From the NCBI GenBank assembly GCA_024508935.1, contig JANINW010000006.1:201215-252580 (forward strand): DNA of 51,366 nucleotides. Direction: 5' to 3'. The notes under the pieces were generated by a model. It was not told the origin of the DNA. It searched no databases and was given only the letters and a program-made list of their open reading frames with translations. Positions 1 through 9,900 of the stretch are shown piece by piece. This DNA comes from Flavipsychrobacter sp. GTDB lineage: Bacteria; Bacteroidota; Bacteroidia; Chitinophagales; Chitinophagaceae. How positions within the stretch are numbered: the first letter of the stretch is position 1; every line of letters begins with the position of its first letter. A program made the position numbers and the translations under genes.

Positions 1-1523
1 GGCTCCTGCAGCAGCACTTTTTCTATATCTGCAAGCGCCTGCAATGGTTGTTGCGCCTGCTGAAATACCAATGCACGCGTAAACAAAGCTTTGGGATATT
101 CATTTAGTGCAATACAGGTATTTAATGCAGTCAATGCTTCAGCCACCTGCCCCTTTCGCAGATGCACAACACCTTTATTATACCACGCCTTGTAGTTGGC
201 ATTGTCTGTACTGATGGCTTCATCAAGATGCTGCATAGCTTCATCGTATTGCCCCGTATTCAGGTACACACCACCTATACTGCTTTGTGCAATAGATGAA
301 TTAGGAAATGTATTTACAATAGCTTTCCAGAAATTCAGTTCAGATAACCAGATGTTATTGCGAACATAGGTAGCACCTGCAAGCGCAACGCAAAGGCCAG
401 TTGCCGCAATAAGTGATACAACTTGCTGCTGCTTTTGTACGAACCAGGTAAAGAGATAATATATGACAGGATACAGTATGCCAATGCAGGCAATATACAG
501 ATAGCGGTCAGCCATCAGGACTTCGCCAAACTGTACAAACTGCAATACAAAGATTATATTAACCGTATAAAACAATAGCCCGCCACATAATACAGTCCAG
601 CGTTTTTTGTAACTAACAACAGTCAACAAAAGAAGCACCAGTGCAATGATAGCGTACAGGATATGCATTATCCCTATTTCTTTAGGATAAGGATATAATA
701 CTGATAGTTTTACGGGCAATAACACCTGCACTATGTATTGCGTATATGCATAGCCTGCAAATACTATTCTTTGCAGCCAGCTATATTCTGCATGCAGGTT
801 AAGGAATGTACCCTGCTCCTGCGCCCTGATAGCAACTATACCCACTGGTATAGCCAATACAAGTAAAATTAGTTTTACAACCAGGGTGTTTTTTTCTTTC
901 AAAGACCTTTGCAGCCATATATCTACTGCAAACAGGCATAACGGCAAAGCCACTGCTGTAGCCTTGCTCAACATAGCTGCAATACCTGCCACCAGCACAT
1001 ACAGCAACCACTGCATTTTACTTGTTACAGTATACCTCGCATAAGCCCATACACTCAACAGAAAGAAAAAACCATACAATACGTTTTTGCGCTCTGCCAC
1101 CCAAGCCACGCTTTCGGTTTGCACAGGATGTATTGCAAACAGCAGTGCTGTAAAAAATGCTAACTGCGGGTTTTTATTCAAAGTGATAATAAAATTGTAC
1201 AAAACCACAGTACTGACTGTGTGCAGTAGGATGTTGGTAGTGTGATAGACAAAAGGTTCTTGCTTGCCTATCAAAAAATCAAGTGCATAAGAAAAGAGCG
1301 TGAGGGGGTGGTAGTTGCCAATATAAAATTCAGAGAACCACCTGCTGATATTCTCCGAATTCAGCGTGCGGATGTCTTTATTCTGCAATACATATTCTGC
1401 ATCATCCCAGCTCATAAACCCGGCATGAAATAACTTACCGTATACCAGCAGTGTAGCTGTAAGCAGTATTGCTATATGCAGCCACTTGTTCTCAAAAATG
1501 CTTTTCTCCTGTTTTAGAGCCAT
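1..1523 (-). CDS. Membrane TPR protein, TMTC/O-mannosyltransferase-like (3' end clipped)
   Basis: I translated the minus strand from an ATG at 1523-1521 and found no stop down to base 1, giving 507 residues with the C-terminus outside the window. The N-terminal two thirds is a multi-span membrane region with GT-C-like features: a WDDAEY motif in the first lumenal or periplasmic loop, then HPLTLFSYALD and HPVQTESVAWVAERKN. The last ~130 residues are TPR repeats (NTGQYDEAMQHLDEAIS, KGQVAEALTALN). This architecture is known from TMTC-like protein O-mannosyltransferases and related bacterial lipid-sugar-dependent GT-C enzymes; the acceptor is unknown. The start codon overlaps the last 10 nt of birA, so the two are probably co-translated. 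Confidence is high that it is a gene and moderate on the enzymatic role. Confidence 0.8.
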   Translation of the reverse strand, partial: MALKQEKSIFENKWLHIAILLTATLLVYGKLFHAGFMSWDDAEYVLQNKDIRTLNSENISRWFSEFYIGNYHPLTLFSYALDFLIGKQEPFVYHTTNILLHTVSTVVLYNFIITLNKNPQLAFFTALLFAIHPVQTESVAWVAERKNVLYGFFFLLSVWAYARYTVTSKMQWLLYVLVAGIAAMLSKATAVALPLCLFAVDIWLQRSLKEKNTLVVKLILLVLAIPVGIVAIRAQEQGTFLNLHAEYSWLQRIVFAGYAYTQYIVQVLLPVKLSVLYPYPKEIGIMHILYAIIALVLLLLTVVSYKKRWTVLCGGLLFYTVNIIFVLQFVQFGEVLMADRYLYIACIGILYPVIYYLFTWFVQKQQQVVSLIAATGLCVALAGATYVRNNIWLSELNFWKAIVNTFPNSSIAQSSIGGVYLNTGQYDEAMQHLDEAISTDNANYKAWYNKGVVHLRKGQVAEALTALNTCIALNEYPKALFTRALVFQQAQQPLQALADIEKVLLQE

Positions 1524-2311
1524 CTCCAGTTTATAGTACCATGTGTATAGTAAGTGATCGTTCCGTCTTCCAAAGCTACTTCTAATTGACCGTTCGGCAT
1601 GGCCTGCAAGACTGTAGCATTTACTACCAGGTCATCATTATAAAATTCCTGCATTTCGCCCTTCCTGAATAAACTGGCATTGTACCGTTCCATTATAGCA
1701 CCGGGGTTACTTATCTGAGCCGTATTTTCCAATATTCTCTTCCTTACCAGGTCCAGCAGGTCATCAAGCTGATAATTTCTCCCTGATGCTATTCTCAGGG
1801 AGGTGGCGTAAGGTAGTTCCGGAGGGAAATGGTCTTGCAGCACATTTAATCCTAAACCTACAATGGCCCATACCCATTTATTGCCCCGCAGCACATTCTC
1901 TATCAGCACCCCCCCTGCCTTTTTGTCATTGATTATTATATCATTAGGCCATTTAATACGTACATCCCAATGCTCATCGAGTGCCTGTAATGCATCTGCT
2001 ATGGCAGTCGCAACGCATGCATTAAACAGGAATTGGCTGTCTAAACCACAGTCAGGGCTGGTAATAACGCTCATGAGGAGGCTTTGGCCGGGTTCATCGG
2101 CCCAGGTTTTACCCCTTTGCCCTTTCCCGCCGGTCTGCGAGGCGGCAGTTATTGTCAGGCCGGGCTGTGCCGTATCGGCATCTGCAAGGCGCATGGCATA
2201 GTTATTGGTACTATCTATACTATCTAAAGCAATGATTGGGGCGTCCAATATGGCTTGTAAGTTTACTGACAAAGTTTCTGTAATTTTGAATGCCCGTAAA
2301 GATATTGCCAA
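1514..2311 (-). CDS. birA: Biotin--[acetyl-CoA-carboxylase] ligase
   Basis: Activates biotin with ATP and attaches it to the acceptor lysine of biotin carboxyl carrier proteins. Visible motifs are DSTNNYA (residues ~33-39), the biotin/AMP loop GGKGQRGKTW (61-70), KWPNDI (120-125) and KKAGGVLIE with the family catalytic lysine at about 131, followed by a small C-terminal domain. There is no N-terminal helix-turn-helix, so it should be a ligase only and not the E. coli-type repressor. The ATG at 2311 adds ~20 unconserved residues. A TTG at 2248, which would give a start reading (M)DAPIIALDSID, fits the usual family N-terminus better. The longer start would also place the 5' end across the rsfS promoter. 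The downstream membrane TPR gene overlaps its stop. Confidence 0.93.
   Translation of the reverse strand: MAISLRAFKITETLSVNLQAILDAPIIALDSIDSTNNYAMRLADADTAQPGLTITAASQTGGKGQRGKTWADEPGQSLLMSVITSPDCGLDSQFLFNACVATAIADALQALDEHWDVRIKWPNDIIINDKKAGGVLIENVLRGNKWVWAIVGLGLNVLQDHFPPELPYATSLRIASGRNYQLDDLLDLVRKRILENTAQISNPGAIMERYNASLFRKGEMQEFYNDDLVVNATVLQAMPNGQLEVALEDGTITYYTHGTINWRWL
2255..2288 (+). promoter_or_regulatory. Predicted Bacteroidota promoter of rsfS-ftsH
   Basis: TTG at 2255-2257, a 23-bp spacer and TAATTTTG at 2281-2288, matching the TTG / TAnnTTTG pattern known for Bacteroidota sigma-ABfr promoters. It lies inside the N-terminal part of the long form of divergent birA, which supports a shorter birA and a downstream rsfS start. 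Confidence 0.5.
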
Positions 2312-2333
2312 ACAAAAACAGATTTATAGCGAT

Positions 2334-2735
2334 TTGGATAAAATAATAACTGCATTACAAGGACGCAAAAAATCTGCTGTCCGCCTTACAAGAAACAGCA
2401 AACTATTCAAGACAATTCTTAAAGCCATACAGGATAAGAAGGGAGAAGACATAGTATCGCTCGATTTAAAAAAAATAGAGGAAGCGGTAGCGGATTTCTT
2501 TATCGTATGCGAAGCGAATTCGAACATACAGATGAAGGCTATAGCAGACAATGTAATAGAGCAGGTAGAACTGGATTGTGATGAAAAGCCCTATCATGTG
2601 GAACACGGCGCCCACTGGACGCTGGTAGACTATGTGAACGTGGTTGTACATATCTTTCACAGTGAACAACGTAAATTTTACGACCTGGAAAGCCTTTGGG
2701 AGGACGCCGAGCGCCAGGAACACCACGACAAATAA
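2334..2735 (+). CDS. rsfS: Ribosomal silencing factor RsfS
   Basis: Binds uL14 on the large ribosomal subunit and blocks subunit joining during starvation. The family core is visible as KKGEDIVSLDLKKIEEAVADFFIVCEANSN, followed by an IADNV helix, HVEHGAHWTLVDYVNVVVHIF and the C-terminal YDLESLW. The frame is open from 2205, but no ATG lies close to the conserved region. A TTG at 2334 gives 133 residues, and it follows a TAATTTTG promoter box at 2281-2288 that would put transcription start near 2292; start codons further upstream would then not be transcribed. It precedes ftsH by 32 nt and is probably co-transcribed with it. The start remains uncertain; the identity does not. Confidence 0.9.
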   Translation: MDKIITALQGRKKSAVRLTRNSKLFKTILKAIQDKKGEDIVSLDLKKIEEAVADFFIVCEANSNIQMKAIADNVIEQVELDCDEKPYHVEHGAHWTLVDYVNVVVHIFHSEQRKFYDLESLWEDAERQEHHDK

Positions 2736-2767
2736 CACAATTGAAGCATACGATCTTATAAAGAACA

Positions 2768-4774
2768 ATGGAAGAAAATAAACAACGCCCCGGCGGCAAA
2801 CCGGGGAATGATAAAGGACAGCGAAAAGGCCCGCGCTTTAATATATACTGGATATACGGTATCATGTTCATTCTGCTCATTGGCCTCAATTTCCTGGGCA
2901 ATGGCTTTGGCAGCGCTGCCAAAGAAATGAGCTTCCAGGATTTCCGTACGCAATACCTGGATAAAGGCATAGTGGAAAAGCTGGTAGTGATAAACAACAG
3001 CGAAGTAGAAGTTTATGTAAAACAGCAACAACCTACTGCCACACCTGATAATAAAATGCCTTTCAGCTCTGCAGAAAAAAGCCCTGCAGTCACCTTCCGT
3101 ATAGGTACGGTGGAACAATTTGAACAAAACCTGAAAGACGCCCAACAAAATGTACCGGACTACCAGAAAGTAAGCGTAGTGTACAGGCAAAGCGGCAGCC
3201 TGGTAAATAATATTCTTACCAATTTTCTGTTGCCGGGCTTATTCATCATAGCCATCTGGTTCTTCGTAATGCGCAAGATGGGCGGCGGCGCAGGCGGTGG
3301 TGCAGGTGCAGGCGGTATCTTCAACATAGGTAAATCAAAAGCACAGCTCTTTGAAAAAGGCACACGTGTTACTATAACCTTCAACGATGTAGCGGGCCTG
3401 GACGAAGCTAAAGTGGAAGTGATGGAAATTGTTGACTTCCTGAAGAATCCTAAAAAATATACGGCACTAGGCGGTAAAATACCTAAAGGTGCTTTGCTGG
3501 TAGGCCCTCCGGGTACGGGTAAAACCTTGCTGGCAAAAGCAGTTGCCGGCGAAGCACAGGTACCCTTCTTCTCCATGTCAGGTTCTGATTTCGTAGAACT
3601 GTTTGTGGGTGTGGGCGCCAGCCGTGTACGCGACCTGTTTAAGCAGGCACGTGAAAAAGCGCCTTGTATCGTGTTCATTGACGAAATAGATGCTATAGGA
3701 CGTGCCCGTGGCAAGAACATGGTGATGAGCAATGATGAGCGTGAAAATACACTGAACCAGCTGCTGGTAGAAATGGACGGTTTCAGCGGCGACACAGGCA
3801 TTATAGTATTGGCGGCTACCAACCGCCCCGATGTACTGGACTCTGCCCTGCTGCGCCCAGGTCGTTTCGACAGGCAGATATCTATTGATATACCGGATGT
3901 TAAAGGCCGTGAAAAAATATTTGATGTACACCTGAAGCCTATTAAAAAATCAAAAGACCTTGACATCAAAAAACTGGCAGTACAAACCCCGGGCTTTGCC
4001 GGTGCTGATATAGCCAATATTTGTAACGAGGCTGCACTGATAGCTGCACGTAAAGGCAAAACTGAAGTAGACATGAGCGACTTCAACGATGCTATTGACC
4101 GTGTGATAGGTGGCCTGGAGAAAAAGAACAAGATCATCTCTCCGGAAGAGAAGAAAGTAATTGCTTACCACGAGGCCGGCCACGCTATATGCGGCTGGTA
4201 CCTGGAACATGCCCACCCGCTTATCAAGGTATCTATTGTACCGCGTGGTGTTGCAGCGTTAGGATATGCCCAATACCTGCCTAAAGAGCAGTACCTGTAC
4301 ACCATAGAACAGATGAACGACCAGATGGTAGCCCTGTTCGGTGGCCGCGCTGCTGAAGACCTGATATTTGGGCAGATATCTACGGGTGCACAAAACGACC
4401 TGGAACGCATTACCAAAATGGCTTACTCTATGGTTACCATTTACGGGATGAATAACAAGGTGGGCAATGTCTCTTATCACGATGCACAACAGGAGTACGC
4501 TACTACTAAGCCATACTCTGAGGAAACAGCAAAGCTGATAGATGAAGAAGTGCGCACATTGATAGCCACAGAGTATGAACGTACTAAAGCCTTGCTGAGT
4601 AAGCATATGGACAGCCTGAAAGCACTGGCAGAAGAACTGCTGAAAAAAGAGGTGTTGTATAAAGACGACCTGGAACGCCTGATAGGCCACCGTCCGTTTG
4701 AAGACATGACACCAAACGAAGGTATACCACCGGTTGCCAGCGGTGCAGTAAATTCTGAAACTTATAACGGTTAA
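2768..4774 (+). CDS. ftsH: ATP-dependent zinc metalloprotease FtsH
   Basis: Membrane-anchored AAA+ protease that extracts and degrades membrane and soluble regulatory proteins. It is 668 residues, the usual length. Features in order: TM1 (~26-44), a periplasmic domain, TM2 (~147-170), a Gly/Ala-rich linker, Walker A GPPGTGKT (246-253), Walker B ([11 protein letters not shown]), the SRH region ([20 protein letters not shown]), and the zinc site HEAGH at 468-472 with a third ligand probably Asp544 in TGAQNDLE. The pore motif reads FVGVGA. It follows rsfS in a probable operon and ends at a strong hairpin terminator shared with convergent hpf. All catalytic residues appear intact. Confidence 0.98.
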   Translation: MEENKQRPGGKPGNDKGQRKGPRFNIYWIYGIMFILLIGLNFLGNGFGSAAKEMSFQDFRTQYLDKGIVEKLVVINNSEVEVYVKQQQPTATPDNKMPFSSAEKSPAVTFRIGTVEQFEQNLKDAQQNVPDYQKVSVVYRQSGSLVNNILTNFLLPGLFIIAIWFFVMRKMGGGAGGGAGAGGIFNIGKSKAQLFEKGTRVTITFNDVAGLDEAKVEVMEIVDFLKNPKKYTALGGKIPKGALLVGPPGTGKTLLAKAVAGEAQVPFFSMSGSDFVELFVGVGASRVRDLFKQAREKAPCIVFIDEIDAIGRARGKNMVMSNDERENTLNQLLVEMDGFSGDTGIIVLAATNRPDVLDSALLRPGRFDRQISIDIPDVKGREKIFDVHLKPIKKSKDLDIKKLAVQTPGFAGADIANICNEAALIAARKGKTEVDMSDFNDAIDRVIGGLEKKNKIISPEEKKVIAYHEAGHAICGWYLEHAHPLIKVSIVPRGVAALGYAQYLPKEQYLYTIEQMNDQMVALFGGRAAEDLIFGQISTGAQNDLERITKMAYSMVTIYGMNNKVGNVSYHDAQQEYATTKPYSEETAKLIDEEVRTLIATEYERTKALLSKHMDSLKALAEELLKKEVLYKDDLERLIGHRPFEDMTPNEGIPPVASGAVNSETYNG

Positions 4775-4795
4775 TAAATTTAAGAGCTAATACAT

Positions 4796-4828
4796 AAAAG
4801 GGGCTAACCATTCGGTTAGCCCCTTTTT
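4796..4828. terminator. Bidirectional terminator, ftsH / hpf
   Basis: A 14-bp stem (4796-4809 with 4814-4827) and an ATTC loop, with A and T runs at the outer ends. It lies between the convergent genes ftsH (+) and hpf (-) and can act on both strands. Confidence 0.85.
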
Positions 4829-4848
4829 CAATATAGTCTCAGATAGTT

Positions 4849-5163
4849 TTAGTGATTGCGTAGCTTGCCTATTGCGCTGTCCAGCGACGACTTTAATTTA
4901 TCGATAGCGCCTTCCACCGCTTTATAATGCGTATCTGCATGGCTGGTAACCGCTACTGGTCCCATTCCCTTCAGCCTGGCCTCCAGCATACAACGTTTGT
5001 CATTGCCGCCTTCTTTTTGCCCGTTCTCGTCACCTATATGCACCTGTATACTGGTTAGCTGCTCACTGAACCGTCCCAATTCATCTGTTATCAGGTTTTC
5101 GAAAGTAGACCGGAAGCCCTGGTTTCCGTCTATATGATTGTCTGTATTGATCTGTACCAGCAT
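4849..5163 (-). CDS. hpf: Short HPF/RaiA-family ribosome hibernation factor
   Basis: A 104-residue protein of the HPF/RaiA (sigma-54 modulation) family, which binds the decoding centre of the small subunit in slow growth and protects or dimerises ribosomes. The fold pattern is visible: an N-terminal strand (MLVQINTDNHI), a helix (FRSTFENLITDELGRF), strands containing SIQVHIGDEN and CMLEARLKGMGPVAVTSHAD, and a C-terminal helix (AVEGAIDKLKSSLDSAIGKL). It has no long-HPF C-terminal dimerisation domain. It lies next to rsfS-ftsH, so two ribosome-silencing genes sit within 2.5 kb. The divergent LUD gene begins 140 bp away. Confidence 0.85.
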   Translation of the reverse strand: MLVQINTDNHIDGNQGFRSTFENLITDELGRFSEQLTSIQVHIGDENGQKEGGNDKRCMLEARLKGMGPVAVTSHADTHYKAVEGAIDKLKSSLDSAIGKLRNH

Positions 5164-5288
5164 AATACCCTATTTTCTTTCTTTTACAACAAGCCTGCTT
5201 ATGAATAGTTTAATAGAGGGAAAATTAAGCCTCCACCTGCAAACGGTGCCAATACAAATGACCGGTGCGTTTTTTCCTGTTTACTTTT

Positions 5289-5296
5289 TACTTTTG
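5289..5296 (+). promoter_or_regulatory. TAnnTTTG -7 box of the LUD gene
   Basis: TACTTTTG lies exactly 7 nt before the ATG at 5304. It fixes that ATG as the start and predicts a 5' leader of only a few nucleotides. No clear -33 TTG is seen. Confidence 0.5.
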
Positions 5297-5303
5297 CCCC
5301 AAT

Positions 5304-5963
5304 ATGCAAACGTTTAAAACCTCGAAGGCGAAAGAAAATATACTGAGCAAGATACGGAAGGGGCTTAACCAGGGTGCTATGCCTATGCCTTTCCCCGAGG
5401 CAGAGAAGCAGCAGGTGCAAGATGTATTTGCCGACAGCGGCCTTTCGGCTGAAGAGACTTTTGCTGAAAGCTTCATTAAGCTGGGCGGCAAATTTATTTT
5501 TTGCGATAATGAACAACAATTACTCGAACAGCTATTTACACTGCACGAAAGCCGCGGCTGGCAGCAAATGCTTTGCGCAGAAAAACGACTGCTGGATCTT
5601 TTGCGTAATAACAAACTGAATATAGCAGAACCCGCTGATGAAACGGCTGAAAAAGCGGACGCATGTATCACCGGCTGCGAACTGCTGATAGCGCGTACAG
5701 GCTCTGTGCTGCTGAGCAGCAAACAACATATGGGGCGTACAGCACCCGTGTTTTACCCGGTACATATCATTGTGGCTTATGCAGGCCAGGTAGTAAATGA
5801 TATACAGGATAGCCTTAATGTACTGAAGAAAAAATACGGCAATAACCTGCCTTCTATGATAAATCTGAACACGGGCCCAAGCCGTACAGCAGATATTGAA
5901 AAGACACTGGTAGTTGGCGTACATGGCCCCGGCGAGGTATTTTGTTTTTATGTAAATGCCTAA
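5304..5963 (+). CDS. LUD domain protein (LutC/YkgG-like)
   Basis: A 219-residue LUD-domain protein. The family includes LutC, a part of the LutABC L-lactate oxidation complex, but no LutA or LutB homologue is present here. In Bacteroidota a single LUD gene commonly follows rsfS-ftsH, so a role in lactate oxidation is not established. Family signatures include ITGCELLIARTGSVLLSS, YPVHIIVAYAGQVV, NTGPSRTADIE and VGVHGPGEV. The frame is open from 5265, but the ATG at 5304 was chosen because a -7 box ends 7 nt upstream and it gives a normal N-terminus. A hairpin at 5971-6006 follows. Confidence 0.88.
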   Translation: MQTFKTSKAKENILSKIRKGLNQGAMPMPFPEAEKQQVQDVFADSGLSAEETFAESFIKLGGKFIFCDNEQQLLEQLFTLHESRGWQQMLCAEKRLLDLLRNNKLNIAEPADETAEKADACITGCELLIARTGSVLLSSKQHMGRTAPVFYPVHIIVAYAGQVVNDIQDSLNVLKKKYGNNLPSMINLNTGPSRTADIEKTLVVGVHGPGEVFCFYVNA

Positions 5964-5970
5964 AAATGGT

Positions 5971-6006
5971 AATGCTGAACATGAAATGAATCATGCTCAG
6001 CATTTT
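5971..6006 (+). terminator. Terminator after the LUD gene
   Basis: AATGCTGA-A-CATGA pairs with TCATG-C-TCAGCATT (one mismatch) around a 6-nt loop, followed by TT and an A run. It begins 8 nt after the stop codon. Confidence 0.7.
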
Positions 6007-6167
6007 AAAAAAGGTCTATAAGCAAGTAAGTGGGTCAATCAATTAAGGGCACATAAGGGCTGGGACGCATTAATTGATGTTGACGTTCAAGTATTTACGT
6101 TGTCATCAACTATACAAAGTAACGACAGGTTTTCACTATTAATTTGTCCTATTCTCCCAAATGGCGA

Positions 6168-6208
6168 TTTCATTCGACGAACGGTAACTTTCATTCGACG
6201 AATGGTAA
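6168..6208 (-). promoter_or_regulatory. LytTR-type double binding site (direct repeat, 21-bp period)
   Basis: Two 20-bp copies (6168-6187 and 6189-6208) differ at one base. On the minus strand each contains a 9-bp half-site: ACCGTTCGT, a full match to the published LytTR/AgrA pattern [TA][AC][CA]GTTN[AG][TG], and ACCATTCGT with one mismatch. A 9-bp half-site plus a 12-bp spacer gives the 21-bp spacing typical of LytTR dimers. It starts 1 nt past the stop codon of the adjacent LytTR regulator gene. Confidence 0.55.
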
Positions 6209-6209
6209 A

Positions 6210-6983
6210 TTAATTATCATTTTCTTTGCGTGCAGTACGGCTTATCTGGTTAAAAACACTGAGAAAATCGGCCCGTACAGACCTGGCAACAGGTATCTGC
6301 ATATTATCGTCCATAATGAGCATACCCGAGGTTTGATAACTTTTGATATGGTTCATATTGGCTATGTACGAACGGTGCACTGAATAGAACACCTGCTCAT
6401 CTAATATCTTCCGGTAAGCTCCCAGGTTGTAAGAACTCATAATGCTATAGTTCGGGGTAACTACCTTAGTATACTTGTTCACACTTTCGAAGTATAATAT
6501 ATCATCAGGGTTGAGGTAATCGACACCTTTAATATTGGGTATACCTATTTTTCGGGCATTGTGGTTGTGATTATTGCCGGTTGGTGAAGCTGGCTCTTTT
6601 GAAGCTGGCTTATCCTTAATACGCTCCAATGCTTTATTTACCGCAAATGAAAGTTCGTAATCATCAATAGGCTTTAGCACATAACCCGCTGCCGAAAATT
6701 TGATTGCCTGCAATGCAAATTCGCTGTGAGCTGTAATAAATATAACCTGGAAAGGAATAGACGGAAATAGTTTAAGGAAGTCGATACCCGATTTTTCCGG
6801 CATGGAAATATCCAGGAAAAGTATGTCTGGCGTTTTTTCACGTACGGCTTCCATACCGTCTTTCCATTGGGTATATTTCCCTGCTATATACAGTGTAGGA
6901 AATAATACCGCCAGCCTTTTTTCGAGCAGGTCTATAGCCTTTGGTTCATCGTCAATGATAATACAATTTATATCAGGCGACAT
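6210..6983 (-). CDS. LytTR family response regulator
   Basis: A 257-residue DNA-binding response regulator. The receiver domain (~1-125) has the acidic pair D11/D12, phospho-acceptor D58 in LFLDISMP, a Thr in FITAHSE and Lys in YVLKPID. A linker leads to a LytTR domain (~145-245) with the family pattern DILYFESVNKYTKV, YRKILDEQVFYSVHRSYIANMNHI and the final basic strand IPVARSVRADFL. It overlaps the sensor kinase gene by 11 nt, so the two are translationally coupled partners. LytTR proteins bind paired 9-bp repeats, and such a pair lies directly after this gene. Targets are otherwise unknown. Confidence 0.95.
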   Translation of the reverse strand: MSPDINCIIIDDEPKAIDLLEKRLAVLFPTLYIAGKYTQWKDGMEAVREKTPDILFLDISMPEKSGIDFLKLFPSIPFQVIFITAHSEFALQAIKFSAAGYVLKPIDDYELSFAVNKALERIKDKPASKEPASPTGNNHNHNARKIGIPNIKGVDYLNPDDILYFESVNKYTKVVTPNYSIMSSYNLGAYRKILDEQVFYSVHRSYIANMNHIKSYQTSGMLIMDDNMQIPVARSVRADFLSVFNQISRTARKENDN

Positions 6984-9900
6984 ATTTAAGGTTTCTGATA
7001 GTAAGTTTTACAATTGTCCCGGTCTCCGGCTCACGCTTATCAATATACTCAAGATAAATATTCATCTGCTCATATTCTTTAAAAATATCAATGAGCTGCC
7101 TGGTAAGGGTGGTACCGAATGATTCTGATTCGTAAGATCTTTCCCTTTCTTTCTTTAATTCTTTAGCGCGCACCCTGCCTACGCCATTGTCTTCTATAAA
7201 ACATACCAATTCATCTGTTGACTGCCCCTGCTCGAACTTTAAATATAAAAAACCTTTTTCCTTTTTATGAAACAGGCCATGGTTAATAGCATTCTCTACC
7301 AGGGGCTGCAATAAAAGAGAAGGTATTTGTACACTGTCGGCAGGTATCTTGTTGTCCACCTCTATCAGGTAATCAAACTTTTCTTCAAACCTGATCTGTT
7401 GTAATTCAATATAGTTAGTCAACATCTCAATTTCGCGAGAAAGGGTGATATACCGTTCCTGGGAAGATTTTATATAGGCCCGCAGCAAACGTGAGAATTT
7501 GTTTACGTGCATATATGCCTCATCAAACTTTTTATTGCTGATAAAATATTGAGAAGCGCTGAGTGTGTTGAATATAAAATGCGGGTTGATCTGAGCATAC
7601 AATGCCCTGAGCGACAATTCTGTAAGCTGGCGCTTTTTCTCTGTATTACGCGCCACATAATAGCGCGTAAGCAGGATAATACCGGTTACAAACATGGAGA
7701 ACAGCAATATGCCGGTTATCCAGAACACGATCTGCCAGGTAGATGTCTGGTACCAATAAGGAGCTTTATAAATATAAAAAACAAAAGGTTTACTATTCCA
7801 TACTTCGTCTGTAGCAACACATTCGACTTTATAAAAAACAGCCGATTTAACATCTCCTACCAGCACTTCACCAGAATTGCTTTGCTGCCAATCACCATTC
7901 CCAAGTTTATAATTGTACATGCACTCTCCTATCCCGTAAGGATTGATAAGATCCAGGGATATTTTCTGTACATCCTTTGGCATGCGCAATGTGTCCGGGC
8001 TGCTTATAGTGCTATACCCCGGCACAGAAACGGCCAACCGCATAAACTTCCCCCTGTCAGATACATCCATAGAATTTGCGCCAGCCAGCTCGTTGATATG
8101 CGGGGTAAATACGCCCTGGTCTGTATTTACAATAAGGCGGCCATAAGCGTTAATCACAAAATCATTTACCTGGTTGTAACAGCTCTTCTTTATATTCTTC
8201 ACCACTTTTATATGCCCTATATGCAATGGCCCCAGTATATGTGCGTAGGCAATACCAAATTTACCAGCCAGCACCAGCCTGTCGCTGTTTACATCCATAT
8301 AAGTACCGGAAAGGGTAGCAGGCACATATATAAATGACATGCGCTTTTCTTTCGTATTATAAACTACAATTTTATCATCCGTTTGTATATATATGTTATA
8401 AAACCTGTCACATTTTATATTTGCTATACCCCGTATCTGCATTCTGTTAAGGAAATCAACATTGAGGTTAACATGCCTGTCCGTTTCGGGATCGAGTACA
8501 ATAATGCTTGATCTGCTATAGAACCAGTACCTGTTTGTTAAAGAGTCAAACATCAGGTTCACAAGCCTGTCCAGCGTAGCCTGGTGATACCGATAGTTAC
8601 CATTACTGTCCTTCGTAATATTCACTACGCCCTTATAAGTTGTTGTCCAGAAATTATATGGTTTGTATTGATGCATTGAGAAAAAACTTGCTTCATACAG
8701 GTATTTCAGCGAGTCTGACACCGTTTCAGGCTGATCATTAAAATATTTAAAACTTAGCTTCCCGGATCTTGCAAGAAAATGCTCCTGGCTGCCAGTGTAA
8801 TAATTATAGATGTATAAACTATTTGCCTGTAGCAGAAATACAGAAGAATCATTCCGCACACACACATAGCGCAGTTCATTATCCATTCTTTTAGCAGAAA
8901 TGAGTTGCAGGTTTGCATTAAGGCTATACAGTACCGATAATTTTTTATTCCACCAAAATGAATTGCCATTAGCTGATGTACCTAAGCATTTGCAGTCGAT
9001 AAGCATATCCAGGGAGCTATCTGTCTTAAAGAAGCTATTTATACCTGCGTCTGCCCATATCCCATCTGTATTTGTCGTATACCACTTGTTACCAAAGGCA
9101 TCTGAAACAAAATTGGCCACCTGCACATTTTCAGGTATACTTTTTTGACGCCACCTCCTGCGCAGGGAAAAATCACGGTTTAGCGTATAGATGTACTTAT
9201 TCGTGTGCATTAATGTAGAATCTATCAGGCAACTGACAATATAAATATTCTCATCTGCCGTTGCTCCGTAATATGTTATTGGCCGTATTTCAAAAGCATT
9301 TGACTTATAAGTATAAGTCATAAGCTCTTTCCCCCTGAACTGGTAAGCGTACATGCCATCTTTTGTAAGAACAAACTTCCTTGCACTAATATTTTTCCAG
9401 AGCGCTATCGGCAATATCCCTAATACACGTACCTGCAGCTTATTATCATGCATGGTACATTTCAAAGTTTTCCGGTTAGGCAAAACGACATAGATACTGG
9501 TATCAATATATGATGGATATGTTCTGTAAATATTGGGAATAAGCACTGTTGAGCTAATGTTTCCGTTTGTATCAATGCCTACAAGCTTGGTTACCTCTCC
9601 GCTGGAACTGAATAAGCTATGCAGCACATACACCGTGTTTCCATAATCTTCTATCTCCGTCACCTTAATATTATGTATACCAGTACGCAGATCAACATTT
9701 TTATAGACATCATTCTCTATATATCCAAAGCTGTATCCGTGCGTATACAGCCATACCCTGCCCCTGCTGTCGGGCATTACCCTCCATACATCATTAGCCG
9801 GCAGGCCATTGGTTGTATTATATACCTTAAAGTTATAGCCATCATATCTTACCGCACCATTATCCGTTGCAAACCATAAATAGCCGTACTTATCAGGGAA

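Larger units (their letters stand above)
5964..6209. other. Intergenic region with no supported gene
   Basis: It holds the LUD terminator at its left end and the 21-bp-period LytTR-like repeat at its right end. The middle (about 6010-6165) shows no convincing ORF, tRNA or strong hairpin. Confidence 0.6.

Noticed and set aside
3160-4137. 325-codon minus-strand ORF
   Set aside because: Antisense to ftsH; Ser/Pro-rich translation typical of the reverse strand of a conserved gene.
6144-6383. Plus-strand ORF whose protein contains a 7-residue repeat
   Set aside because: The repeat comes from the 21-bp LytTR-like DNA repeat, and the rest is antisense to the response regulator gene.
7507-8337. 276-codon plus-strand ORF
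   Set aside because: Antisense to the sensor kinase gene, with no recognisable domain.
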